Below are positions 15,060-23,781 of a DNA stretch of 25,814 nt, piece by piece (position 1 is the stretch's first letter; every line of letters starts with the position of its first letter). The translations under genes were made by a program, and so were the position numbers. The DNA is taken from assembly GCA_017962865.1 (NCBI GenBank), contig JAGCUM010000089.1, forward strand, positions 1 to 25,814, read 5' to 3'. The notes below the pieces were generated by a model, which was given only the letters and a program-made list of their open reading frames with translations, did not search any database and was not told the DNA's origin. This DNA is from Spirochaetales bacterium (GTDB lineage: Bacteria > Spirochaetota > Spirochaetia > Sphaerochaetales > Sphaerochaetaceae).

Positions 15060-15097
15060 TGTTCTGTCAATGGACGGTGAGAAAAGGAAGGTGGAAT

Positions 15098-17071
15098 ATG
15101 ACGGAGTTTGAGAAGCTCAGGGATCTTCTTGAAGACGACTACAGCAGATTGAATGCAGGTGACCTGCTCAGACACTTTGCGCAGAGAGAAAAACCGGTCT
15201 ATCTTTTCCGGGCTTCGGAGGCCGGGAAAATCAAGGACGACGGGATCATCGACGATGCAGAGAAGGTCATGCAGCATGATGTCTTCGGTCACAAGTTCGA
15301 CGGACCGATAGACTGGATGTTCAATCCGACCACGGAGACCAGCAGGGACAATGAGTGGAGCTGGTCGCTTTTCCGCACCATCTATTGGCAGAGCCTTGCA
15401 AGGGCCTACGCCATCACGAAAGACGAGAAGTACACGAGGGAATTCCTTGCGCAGATGCACTCCTTCCGTGAGGCGTGGCCTGCAGACGAGTTCATCAAGG
15501 ATACGACCTTCGTTCCCAAGCAGCCGTTCCCCGGAACCGCATGGAGAACCATCGAGACCGGAATAAGGATCTACACGACATGGCTTCCGGTTTTCGAAAT
15601 CTTCCGCAGTTCGGAGGTATGGACAATCGAGGATCTCTCGAGCTTCCTTTTGGGAATCAGAGATCATGCATTGTTTCTGATGGGCCATTATTCAAATCAC
15701 GACAGATCATCCAACTGGCTCAGTATGGAGACCAGCGCACTGCTTCAGATAGCCATCATGTTCCCTGAGTTCAAAGAGTCCAAGCAGTGGTTCGATACCG
15801 CCTACGGCCGCGTGATGCACGAGGTGCGATACTGCTTCTCCGACAACGGGGTACACATGGAGAAAACACCCATCTACCACATGGTTGCCTCCATCGCCTT
15901 CGCTCAGGCAATTGTCATGTGCGACAGAAACGGAATCTATGTGCCGGACTATGCCTGGGAAGTGATAAGAAGAAGTGCAAAATACATCTGCTCACTGGTC
16001 AAGCCTGACCTCTCCACCCCGATGATAGGGGATGCCGACAGGGACGATCTGACCACGAGACGTGCAGACACATCGATCTATGAAGGAATGAACCTGTCGT
16101 TCTTCCCGGATGACCTCAATGAGCTTCGTGCATACATGAACTGGATGTACAGGCTGTTCGGAGACGAGCAGTTCCGCTATTTCGGAACCCTGAGAAAGGA
16201 AGGCGCCGCACCCGAGGATCTCGATTTCAAGTATTCGGAAGAAGGCGTCTATGTCATGCGCACCGGCTGGAATGCCGATGCCGATTACCTGTGCACCCAT
16301 TCAAGCCAGCTTGAGAGAGGCGAGAGGTCAACTCACTCGCACAATGACAGCATGCATGCCGAAATCACGCTGGACGGTGAGGATGTCCTGGTTGACAGCG
16401 GAAGATACATCTACAGATCCTCGATCTGGAAAGACTGGAGAGCATACTTCGTTTCCGCCCTTGCCCACAATACGCTCTATGTCGACGACCATGAGATGGG
16501 AGCGATTCCGAATGTCGACAGGGTCCGCGGTGTACGCTGTCTCTGTCATTTCTTCGGAGAGAAGGACGGTCTCAAGATCATCGATCTGGAGCATAACGGA
16601 TATGCTTATCTTCCGGATCCGGTCTTCCACAGGCGCAAGCTGATTCTTGCACCGCATTCGGTTGCTGTCCTTGTCGACTATGTGGACGGACCGGCAAGGG
16701 AAAACCACGATTTCAGATTGATGTACAACTTCAACACCAAGGATGTGAAGCTTAAGGACAAGCATGTGGATTACAGATCGAAGCACGGCAAAGCCTTTAC
16801 CCTTGATTTCGTATCCGATGCTGCATTCACGGGCAGTCTTCTCTGCGGAAGTGAGGATCCTAAGGGCGGATGGATCAGCTACGGCTATCCCGTAAGGGAG
16901 CCCATAGGGCAGGTAACGATGGCCTATAACGGCAAGGCGCCATTTGTTTCAGCTACGATAGTCAAGGCAGAAGGTGCTGATGCTTCAATCAGACTTGATG
17001 GAGACAAGGCAGTTCTCCGCATAGGGAAAGAAACCTGGATAATCAGCAGAAAAGGAGTTGAAAAAGCATGA
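15098..17071 (+). CDS. Heparinase II/III-family polysaccharide lyase, cytoplasmic
   Basis: The 657-residue protein starts at ATG 15098 after AAAGGAAGGTGG. The N-terminal half is an alpha/alpha toroid (WRTIETGIR, SNWLSMETSALLQIA). The C-terminal half is the heparinase II/III beta-sandwich, with HSHNDSMHAEI (H413, H415, D417), VDSGRYIY and AHNTLYVDD (H457). These histidines and a tyrosine are the usual catalytic or metal-binding elements. No signal peptide is present, so it probably works as an exo- or oligosaccharide lyase on imported uronate oligomers, releasing unsaturated monosaccharides. The family includes heparinase, oligoalginate lyase and related enzymes; the PL family and the substrate cannot be fixed by eye. 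Its stop overlaps the next start (ATGA). Confidence 0.85.
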   Translation: MTEFEKLRDLLEDDYSRLNAGDLLRHFAQREKPVYLFRASEAGKIKDDGIIDDAEKVMQHDVFGHKFDGPIDWMFNPTTETSRDNEWSWSLFRTIYWQSLARAYAITKDEKYTREFLAQMHSFREAWPADEFIKDTTFVPKQPFPGTAWRTIETGIRIYTTWLPVFEIFRSSEVWTIEDLSSFLLGIRDHALFLMGHYSNHDRSSNWLSMETSALLQIAIMFPEFKESKQWFDTAYGRVMHEVRYCFSDNGVHMEKTPIYHMVASIAFAQAIVMCDRNGIYVPDYAWEVIRRSAKYICSLVKPDLSTPMIGDADRDDLTTRRADTSIYEGMNLSFFPDDLNELRAYMNWMYRLFGDEQFRYFGTLRKEGAAPEDLDFKYSEEGVYVMRTGWNADADYLCTHSSQLERGERSTHSHNDSMHAEITLDGEDVLVDSGRYIYRSSIWKDWRAYFVSALAHNTLYVDDHEMGAIPNVDRVRGVRCLCHFFGEKDGLKIIDLEHNGYAYLPDPVFHRRKLILAPHSVAVLVDYVDGPARENHDFRLMYNFNTKDVKLKDKHVDYRSKHGKAFTLDFVSDAAFTGSLLCGSEDPKGGWISYGYPVREPIGQVTMAYNGKAPFVSATIVKAEGADASIRLDGDKAVLRIGKETWIISRKGVEKA

Positions 17072-17838
17072 GATTCGGTCTTTGTGCAGATATCAGAAAT
17101 GTCATGGAGGTCCAGGAAGCCGGATACGACTTCATCGACGGAAAGCTCAACCAGATTGCTCTCTGGGAAGAGGAGGAGTTCAGATCCGTTTTGGATGTCA
17201 TGAAGAAAGCCTCCATCAGGATGGAACGCTGTGCCCTGCTGTTTCCCAAGAACATGATAGTGATCGGGGACAAGTACAACGAAGATGAGATGAGAGTCTA
17301 TCTCGAGACCGCCTTTTCGCGCATGGATGCTCTCGGATGCAGACTTGTGGTTTTCGGCAGCGGAAAGAGCCGCTTCGTGCCGGAGGGCATGAGATGGCAG
17401 GATGCATACATTCAGCTGGTCAGTGTCACCCGCATTGTCGGAGAATTGGCCGCAAAGCACGGTATCGATGTGGCCATCGAGCCGCTGAACAGAGCCGAGA
17501 CCAATCTGATCAACAGCCTTGCTGAGGGTGCGGCCCTTCAGGCTGATGTAAACCTTCCGAATGTAGGGCTTCTTGCAGATGCCTATCATATGAGGCAGGA
17601 AGGCGAGGACATGACAAGAATCCTGACCTGCGGACCGTTCATGCATACCCATATAGCTCTCAAGGGCAGCAGGGCTTATCCTATCGAGAAAACCGAGGAA
17701 GTAGCCGAGTTCTTCCGGCTGCTTAAACAGTCGGGATATGATGGAACAGTATCCATAGAAGGAAAGAGCGGCGATTGGAAAGCGGATTCCATTCCGGCTC
17801 TCAAAGTCATGAGGGAACTTGCACAGGAGGACAGATAA
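17068..17838 (+). CDS. TIM-barrel sugar isomerase/epimerase-like protein (tagatose 3-epimerase-like)
   Basis: The 256-residue protein has the four metal-ligand positions of the xylose isomerase-like barrel: E138 in AIEPLNR, D171 in LLADAYHM (with H174), H193/H195 near THIALKG, and E231 in SIEGK. This layout is close to ketose 3-epimerases and hydroxypyruvate isomerase-like proteins. ATG 17068 overlaps the heparinase stop, and its own stop overlaps the next start as TAATG. It lies between a lyase and a Gfo/Idh/MocA dehydrogenase, so it probably acts on the lyase product or on a keto-sugar made by the dehydrogenase. An eliminase role on 3-keto-glycosides is an alternative. Confidence 0.8.
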   Translation: MRFGLCADIRNVMEVQEAGYDFIDGKLNQIALWEEEEFRSVLDVMKKASIRMERCALLFPKNMIVIGDKYNEDEMRVYLETAFSRMDALGCRLVVFGSGKSRFVPEGMRWQDAYIQLVSVTRIVGELAAKHGIDVAIEPLNRAETNLINSLAEGAALQADVNLPNVGLLADAYHMRQEGEDMTRILTCGPFMHTHIALKGSRAYPIEKTEEVAEFFRLLKQSGYDGTVSIEGKSGDWKADSIPALKVMRELAQEDR

Positions 17839-18956
17839 TGGACAAAGTCAGAATCGGAATCATCGGTTTCGGTCACATGGGAAACCAGCACTCCACGGCT
17901 CTGCTTGCGGGAAAAGTGGACAACGCATGCCTTGCGGCAATTGCGGATATCAATCCTGCCAAACTTCAGAAGGCGAGGGCTCTTGCAGGGGATAAGGTTG
18001 CATATTTCAACAGTGCAGAGGAGCTGATGGACTCCGGCCTTGTCGATGCGGTGATTCCCACATGTCCGCATTACTATCATCCCGTATATGGAATCTATGC
18101 CCTCGAGCACGGTCTTAACTATCTGTGCGAGAAGCCTGCCGGAGTCTACACCAATGCGGTCAAGAAGATGAACGAAGTTGCACGAAAATCCGACAAGGTC
18201 TTCGGTGTGATGTTCAACCAGAGGACCAATCCCCTCTATCAGAAGGCAAGGGACCTTGTCCAGAGCGGAGAACTCGGAAGAATCCTGCACTGCCACTGGC
18301 TGATTTCGGCATGGTTCAGACCCCAGTCCTACTATGACAATTCCGATTGGCGTGCCACTTGGAAAGGAGAGGGCGGCGGTCTTCTGATGAACCAGAATCC
18401 GCACAATCTGGACCTCTGGCAGTGGATCTGCGGAATGCCATCACGTGTGAAAGCCACGGTCTACTACGGCAAGCACCGCAATATCGAGGTCGAGGATGAT
18501 GTCTTTGCACTCATGGAGTATCCCGACGGCCACATCGGCACTTACATTACCACCATAGCCGATGAACCGGGTACCAACAGGCTTGAGATTTCGGGAACCA
18601 AGGGAAGACTGGTAATCGAGAACGACAGCATCTCGTTCTCCAGATGCCGGGTCGATACCGACGAGTTCCAGAAAACCTTCAAGGGAGAAATCGGGCACCC
18701 CGAAATCTGGAAGTGTGAAGTTCCCGTCAAAGGCACCTATACCTCTCATTGCGGCATAATCAAGAATTTCTGCGATGCCATCCAGAAAGGCACCCCGCTG
18801 CTTGCTCCCGGAAGCGACGGAATCAAGAGCCTCGAGATAATCAACGCCATTCTGCTTTCCTCCTGGACAGGAGGAGGCTGGGTGTCACTTCCGATCGATG
18901 CCGATCTCTATGAGAAGATGCTCAAAGAGAAGTGCGGCGGAAGTTTTGTTTGCTGA
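17838..18956 (+). CDS. Gfo/Idh/MocA-family NAD(P)-dependent oxidoreductase (second of three)
   Basis: The 372-residue protein starts at ATG 17838, seven bases after CAGGAGG and overlapping the preceding TAA by one base. It has the N-terminal Rossmann motif GFGHMG, the EKPAG signature near residue 102, and the conserved GEGGGLLMNQNPHNLDLWQW stretch, in which the His-containing helix is a likely catalytic element. It is cytoplasmic. This branch resembles dehydrogenases of glycosides and myo-inositol-like substrates. It is the last gene before the AraC regulator and belongs to the long operon from 8405. Confidence 0.87.
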   Translation: MDKVRIGIIGFGHMGNQHSTALLAGKVDNACLAAIADINPAKLQKARALAGDKVAYFNSAEELMDSGLVDAVIPTCPHYYHPVYGIYALEHGLNYLCEKPAGVYTNAVKKMNEVARKSDKVFGVMFNQRTNPLYQKARDLVQSGELGRILHCHWLISAWFRPQSYYDNSDWRATWKGEGGGLLMNQNPHNLDLWQWICGMPSRVKATVYYGKHRNIEVEDDVFALMEYPDGHIGTYITTIADEPGTNRLEISGTKGRLVIENDSISFSRCRVDTDEFQKTFKGEIGHPEIWKCEVPVKGTYTSHCGIIKNFCDAIQKGTPLLAPGSDGIKSLEIINAILLSSWTGGGWVSLPIDADLYEKMLKEKCGGSFVC

Positions 18957-18966
18957 CGAATTGGTG

Positions 18967-18978
18967 TAGAATGGCAGC
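18967..18978 (+). promoter_or_regulatory. Candidate -10 element giving a leaderless AraC-regulator transcript
   Basis: TAGAAT (18967-18972) is a good -10, with a weak TTTTGT box 17 bases upstream. Only six bases separate it from the ATG at 18979, and no SD is seen. The spacing equals that found for the GH43 gene. Coupling to the upstream operon is the alternative. Confidence 0.35.
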
Positions 18979-20793
18979 ATGACGAAGACCGAAACCCAAA
19001 GGAAACTCATCAGAAGCTGGAGTCTGTCGTACATCCTTGTATCGACCATTCTTCTGGTGCTGTTTCTTGTCTTCGCCATGGCAGGTATCTACACCGTGCG
19101 TAACTCGGTAGACAAGGCAAACCGTGCAGCATTGGGGGCTCTCAGTAATGAGCTGAACGCCGCCTTTCTGGAGGTCGATGCCCTTTGTGAAGAGCTGATT
19201 CTTTCCGATAATTTCACAGCTTTCTCTTCAAAAACCCTTGATGATTATGATTCCTATACTCTCTATCTGAGAACTTTGGATCTGAGACACATGGTCGGCA
19301 GCCGTTCCCATCTGAAAGACTGCGTCCTTTATTCTGCAAGCAACGACCTGTACATCACGGCCCAGTATTATGGAAAGCTTTCGAGCATCAGCAAAAACGA
19401 TGTGCTTGATGTATCAAAGTCGGATGCCCTCGGAGAACTGATTTCGCAGAACAGTCAGAACTACACCTATGTCATCGATGTTTCCAATGATGGAAACGGT
19501 TACAACCTTCTTGTGATAAGGCCTCTGAGCTTCGTGCGCTCTGCAACTATCGGGGATCTCTGTGTTGCGGTTCTCGTGGATGTGTCGGACATTATTCCCG
19601 GCATTGTTTCCCAGACATATGACATAGTCATGTACGATACAAACATCCGGAGGGAGCTCTTCCATTTCGGTTCCCATATGGACGGTCACTATGAATCTGA
19701 AAAACTGAGGAATCTGGAGCAGACGGGCGGAAGGATAGGGCATGACAGGATTCTGGTTTCCGAGTCATCCATCAGAGGTGTCAATTATTATCTGATAGTG
19801 GATGAGAGCGAGTATTTCCGCGATCTCTTTTCGGTCATCTGGCTTGTGGGTATCATCCTGATTCTGGTAGTCGGACTTGCCCTTGTCGTAATCAGACGTA
19901 TCGTTTTCAGACACTGGTACAGGTTCTCGGATGCCGTCGAGGCTTCCGGTGCGGATTTGAAGGAACTGGGACAGGTAAGCAATCCATATGCTCCTTTTGT
20001 GTCCTCCGTGACGAAGCTGAAGGAAGAAAACCGCTCCCACATCATATCGCGCCTTGTGCTGACCGAAGAATCTGCACAGTCTGCCGATGAACTCATTGAT
20101 ATGGGGATATTCTCCAAGGAAAGTGCCTACTGCATCGTACTTGCGATGCTTTCCGGCCAGAAATCGCAATCCGAACCGAAGACGGACATTACGGAAGACC
20201 TTTCCGAAAAGGGAATCAGATGCATTCCGTTTGACAGTGACTACGATGTGTCTCTCATAGCAGAAGCTAACACTGAGGATTTTGGCAAAATCCATACGGT
20301 TCTGGAAAATGCCACGGATATTTCGTATTTTGCCGTTTCCAAAACCGTCGACGATCCGGTCCAGATTCACAGGATGTACGTTCAGGCCTGCAACATCATG
20401 GAGTATCGGAAAACCATGGTGATGTCGGATTCGGGAAGCGAGGGCTATGCAGTCTATCTCGCGGCGCTTTCCGAGATAGAGAACAACTACAACGATGTCC
20501 AGCTCAATGTCTCCCTGATTGCAGACAGGCTCGGAGTATCGATCGTTTATCTTTCAAAATGCTTCAAAAAGCACAAGGAAACCAATATTTCAGATTATCT
20601 GACTGATTTCAGGATAGCAAAGGCCAAGGAGATTCTCTGTGACAAGAAGTGCTGGAACCTCTCGATGAAGGATGTCTCCGAGCGATGCGGCTTCGGCAGC
20701 ATAAGAACATTCATGAGGGTTTTCAACAAAGCCGAGGGAGTTTCTCCCGGTCAGTTCAAGGCCAGTGCCCTGGGATTGGATAAGGAGGGCTGA
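18979..20793 (+). CDS. Membrane-anchored AraC-family sensor-regulator
   Basis: The 604-residue protein has a first membrane helix at about residues 13-37, an extracytoplasmic sensory region at about 38-283, and a second helix at about 284-306 (IWLVGIILILVVGLALVVI). A cytoplasmic linker follows, then a C-terminal AraC double helix-turn-helix (about 495-600: VSLIADRLGVSIVYLSKCF, then CGFGSIRTFMRVFNK). It lacks a receiver or kinase domain, so it is a one-component sensor, as described for some Firmicutes and spirochaete regulators. It probably detects the glycan or an external product and activates the locus; the palindromes near 1239 and 8323 are candidate targets. ATG 18979 is the first start after an in-frame TAG at 18967. 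Confidence 0.88.
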   Translation: MTKTETQRKLIRSWSLSYILVSTILLVLFLVFAMAGIYTVRNSVDKANRAALGALSNELNAAFLEVDALCEELILSDNFTAFSSKTLDDYDSYTLYLRTLDLRHMVGSRSHLKDCVLYSASNDLYITAQYYGKLSSISKNDVLDVSKSDALGELISQNSQNYTYVIDVSNDGNGYNLLVIRPLSFVRSATIGDLCVAVLVDVSDIIPGIVSQTYDIVMYDTNIRRELFHFGSHMDGHYESEKLRNLEQTGGRIGHDRILVSESSIRGVNYYLIVDESEYFRDLFSVIWLVGIILILVVGLALVVIRRIVFRHWYRFSDAVEASGADLKELGQVSNPYAPFVSSVTKLKEENRSHIISRLVLTEESAQSADELIDMGIFSKESAYCIVLAMLSGQKSQSEPKTDITEDLSEKGIRCIPFDSDYDVSLIAEANTEDFGKIHTVLENATDISYFAVSKTVDDPVQIHRMYVQACNIMEYRKTMVMSDSGSEGYAVYLAALSEIENNYNDVQLNVSLIADRLGVSIVYLSKCFKKHKETNISDYLTDFRIAKAKEILCDKKCWNLSMKDVSERCGFGSIRTFMRVFNKAEGVSPGQFKASALGLDKEG

Positions 20794-20795
20794 GA

Positions 20796-21806
20796 ATGCT
20801 CAGAATTGCTGTAATAGGTTGCGGAGCAGTTTCACGCAACCATGGCAAAGCGCTCAAGAACAACCGGTATGCAACGCTTGAATACTGCGTTGACATAATT
20901 CCCGAAAGGGCGAAAGCCTTTTCGGAGACATACGGGGGAATTCCCCTGACAGACTATCGGGAACTCTTTGACAAGAATCTGGATGCCGTGCACGTCATAA
21001 CACCGCACAATACGCACCCTCAGATCGTAATGGACCTGCTTGACCACGGAATCAACGTCTTCTGCGAGAAACCCCTGGCCATTACGGTCAACGAGGCAAA
21101 GCAGATGATCAGAAAAAGCGAGGAAACAGGCAAGCTTCTGGGTGTCTGCTTCCAGAACAGGCTCAACAAGGCGACTCAGGAAGCCAAGGAAATACTCGAG
21201 AGCGGCAAGTACGGGAAAATCGTCAGCGGAATGGTTCTGGTGACATGGGACAGAGGCGGCAAGTACTACTCGGAGTCCCCATGGCGCGGCAAGTACAGCG
21301 GTGAAGGCGGCGGATGCATAATCAATCAGAGCATCCATACCCTTGATATGCTGGATTACCTTTCCTCCTACTGCGGCGGGGTGGAGAGCCTCTCCGGCTT
21401 TGACGGGAAGCTCAGACAGACCGATGACTATGAGGTTGAGGATACGGGAATGGCTCTTATCAACCTCAGCTGCGGGGCTCAGGTAGTGGCTTTCTGCACC
21501 AACTGCTACAAGGGTTCAAAGGTCTGTGATCTGGAACTCAGGCTCGAGCACGCCGTGATTACGGTGAGACAGAGCGGACTGACGATCGTGGAGGAGGACG
21601 GGAACACCATTTTCCATCCTGCAACCGTACTTACGGGCGAGAAGTCGGAGTGGGGTGTAAGCCATGGACTTTTGATTGACCGCTTCTATGAAGCCCTGAT
21701 TGACGGAACTCCGTTTGTAGGTGATTGCCATACCGCCTTGGCCGCAGTTTCCATCGTCAATGCCATCCAGCACAGCAAGGGCAGACTCATTAAAGTAGAA
21801 CGATAG
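20796..21806 (+). CDS. Gfo/Idh/MocA-family NAD(P)-dependent oxidoreductase (third of three)
   Basis: The 336-residue protein begins two bases after the AraC stop, with GGAGG inside the end of that gene. It shows the Rossmann motif GCGAVS, VITPHNTHPQIV, EKPLAI near residue 93, and GEGGGCIINQSIHTLDML, in which the His is a likely catalytic residue. It is the shortest of the three paralogues. Placement directly behind the regulator suggests a role in making or removing the signal molecule, or simply one more step in sugar catabolism. The substrate is unknown. Confidence 0.87.
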   Translation: MLRIAVIGCGAVSRNHGKALKNNRYATLEYCVDIIPERAKAFSETYGGIPLTDYRELFDKNLDAVHVITPHNTHPQIVMDLLDHGINVFCEKPLAITVNEAKQMIRKSEETGKLLGVCFQNRLNKATQEAKEILESGKYGKIVSGMVLVTWDRGGKYYSESPWRGKYSGEGGGCIINQSIHTLDMLDYLSSYCGGVESLSGFDGKLRQTDDYEVEDTGMALINLSCGAQVVAFCTNCYKGSKVCDLELRLEHAVITVRQSGLTIVEEDGNTIFHPATVLTGEKSEWGVSHGLLIDRFYEALIDGTPFVGDCHTALAAVSIVNAIQHSKGRLIKVER

Positions 21807-21823
21807 CTTATAAGGAATATATC

Positions 21824-22873
21824 ATGGTAAAAATCAGCATTAAAGAAGCAAAAGAGAGAATTGTTGAGATCTTTATGAAGGCAGGCATGAATGAAGATGA
21901 AGCTGCCATTATGGCACAGATGCTTGTCGAAGCCGATCAGCGCGGTGTGAACTCTCATGGAATTCTATGTACGGCCAGATACGTGCGTCTCATCAGGGAA
22001 GGGAAGATGAGACCCAACATGGAGAAAAAGGTTCTCAGAGACAACGGGGTCGTCGCAGTGTGGGATGGAAACCGCTCGAGCGGACAGCTGTTGGGATACA
22101 GAGGAATGGAAGAAGCCATCGCCAAGGCCAAGAAGAATGGGGTAGGCATTGTGTGCATCAAAGGCACCAACCATTTCGGAGCATTGGCCTATTATGCGCA
22201 GATGGCACAGAAGGAAGGTCTTATCGGTATCACCCTGGGTACCGGGGATTCCACCATGGCTCCGTTCGGCGGATGTGAGAAGGTCATCGGAAACAATCCC
22301 ATTGCCGTTGCCGCGCCTGCAGACAAACAGGTCTCACCGGTTCTGGATATGGCCATGACGGTTGTCGCAAACGGCAAGCTCACGAATATGAGGCGTCAGG
22401 GTATCGAGGAGATTCCGGAGGGCTGGGGTCTGGACCGCGACGGACTTCCTACAACTAAGATGAGCGAATACTACACGGTTCCGCCGCTTGCAGGATACAA
22501 GGGTTGGGGCATGGCAGTCATGGTGGATATCCTTGCCGGAATCCTTTTCGGTGGCGGAACAGGGGACAGGGCAAAGGACGTTTCCGAAGGACCGAGCCTC
22601 TTTATCATGGCTTTGGACATCGATGCCTTCAACGACAAGGCCAAGTATCTGGAAGATATCGATTCCAGAATCAGCGAGCTCAAGAGCTCCAAGCCTGCAA
22701 AGAACAACACCCACGGTATTTTGATGCCTGGTGAGATCGAGGCAAGTCGTTTCGAGGCTTCCGAGCAGTCGTGTTATGTGGATGTACTTCCTGAAAACCT
22801 GAAGATGGTGAACGATCTTGCTGCTGAGATGGGTATCAGACAAATCGAGATCAAAGAGACAAAAGGTAATTGA
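21824..22873 (+). CDS. Ldh/MDH-family NAD(P)H-dependent 2-oxoacid/ketogulonate-type dehydrogenase
   Basis: The 349-residue protein belongs to the malate/L-lactate dehydrogenase-like family (not the classical LDH fold). It has the catalytic His in RGVNSHGI (H45), GTNHFG (H117), GNNPIAVAAPA, and GYKGWGMA. Relatives reduce 2,3-diketo-L-gulonate, 2-oxoacids, ureidoglycolate or delta-1-piperideine-2-carboxylate. Given the polyuronate setting, a diketo-gulonate-type or other keto-uronate reductase is the favoured role. AAGGAA precedes ATG 21824, and the gap to the previous stop is 17 bases. It appears to be the last gene of the carbohydrate block. Confidence 0.85.
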   Translation: MVKISIKEAKERIVEIFMKAGMNEDEAAIMAQMLVEADQRGVNSHGILCTARYVRLIREGKMRPNMEKKVLRDNGVVAVWDGNRSSGQLLGYRGMEEAIAKAKKNGVGIVCIKGTNHFGALAYYAQMAQKEGLIGITLGTGDSTMAPFGGCEKVIGNNPIAVAAPADKQVSPVLDMAMTVVANGKLTNMRRQGIEEIPEGWGLDRDGLPTTKMSEYYTVPPLAGYKGWGMAVMVDILAGILFGGGTGDRAKDVSEGPSLFIMALDIDAFNDKAKYLEDIDSRISELKSSKPAKNNTHGILMPGEIEASRFEASEQSCYVDVLPENLKMVNDLAAEMGIRQIEIKETKGN

Positions 22874-22939
22874 ACAGAAACGGATGTTTTCATTAGTCTA
22901 AACATACCCGAACAGCATCTGATAAATGGAGATAAAACT

Positions 22940-23773
22940 ATGGAAGAGACAACCACTTCAAAGACAGTCGAAATCATCGAAATGGTCAGAAACTGGGCCA
23001 TGACCACCGGAATCAAGATTCTGGCAGCCATTCTCATCCTTCTGATCACATTCAGAATCGTGACCATCATTTCCCGCCGCATCGAGAAAAAGCTCGAGAA
23101 GAGCGGAAAGTTCGACAAGACCATCATCCGCACGCTTTCCTACGCAGGCCGCATCGTGGTCAAGATCGTCATCGCAACCTGCCTTGTCGGATGGCTCGGA
23201 GTTGATACCACCGGTATCGCAGCCCTGATCGCCTCCCTCGGAGTAGGCGTAGGACTTGCTGTCAACGGCGCTCTTTCCAACTTCGCCGGCGGAATCCTGC
23301 TGCTTGTCACAAGACCCTTCAAGGTCGGTGACTACATCGTAGCCCAGGGAGCCGAAGGTATCGTCGAGGATATCAGAATCATCTCCACCAAGATAGTCAC
23401 GCTGGACAACAAGGTCGTCCACCTTCCCAACGGAGCTCTTTCAAGCGGCAACATCGCCAACTATTCCGAGAAGGAAGTCCGCCGTGTCGATCTGGACTTC
23501 TCCGTGGCCGGCAATGATCCCGAGCTCGTGAGATCCCTGATCCTCGGTGTCTGCGAAGCTGACGAGAAGGTTCTCAAGGAGCCCTCGACATTCGTCCGTG
23601 TCACAGACTACGGTGCAGGCAACGGCGTGAAGGTTACCATGAGGGCATGGTGCAAGACCGAGCAGTACTGGGATACCTATTTCGACCTGCTCAACGGCGT
23701 GCGCAAGGCCTTCGAAGAGAACAAGATCGTCATTCCGTTCAACCAGCTTGACGTCCACATCAAGAACAACTGA
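22940..23773 (+). CDS. Small-conductance mechanosensitive channel (MscS family)
   Basis: The 277-residue protein has three predicted membrane helices (about 24-45, 66-87 and 91-123). The pore helix region GVGVGLAVNGALSNFAGGI precedes TRPFKVGDYI, followed by the beta domain (RIISTKIVTLDNKVVHLPNG) and the C-terminal alpha/beta domain. This is the minimal MscS size. It releases solutes upon hypo-osmotic shock. GGAG lies seven to ten bases before the ATG. The 66 bases before the gene show no clear terminator. It is followed after eight bases by the PaaK gene, so the two may be cotranscribed. Confidence 0.93.
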   Translation: MEETTTSKTVEIIEMVRNWAMTTGIKILAAILILLITFRIVTIISRRIEKKLEKSGKFDKTIIRTLSYAGRIVVKIVIATCLVGWLGVDTTGIAALIASLGVGVGLAVNGALSNFAGGILLLVTRPFKVGDYIVAQGAEGIVEDIRIISTKIVTLDNKVVHLPNGALSSGNIANYSEKEVRRVDLDFSVAGNDPELVRSLILGVCEADEKVLKEPSTFVRVTDYGAGNGVKVTMRAWCKTEQYWDTYFDLLNGVRKAFEENKIVIPFNQLDVHIKNN

Positions 23774-23781
23774 GTTTTCAA

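Noticed and set aside
15028..15075. Rho-independent terminator after the binding-protein gene
   Set aside because: The stem is strong but there is no T run after it, and the downstream genes belong to the same operon.
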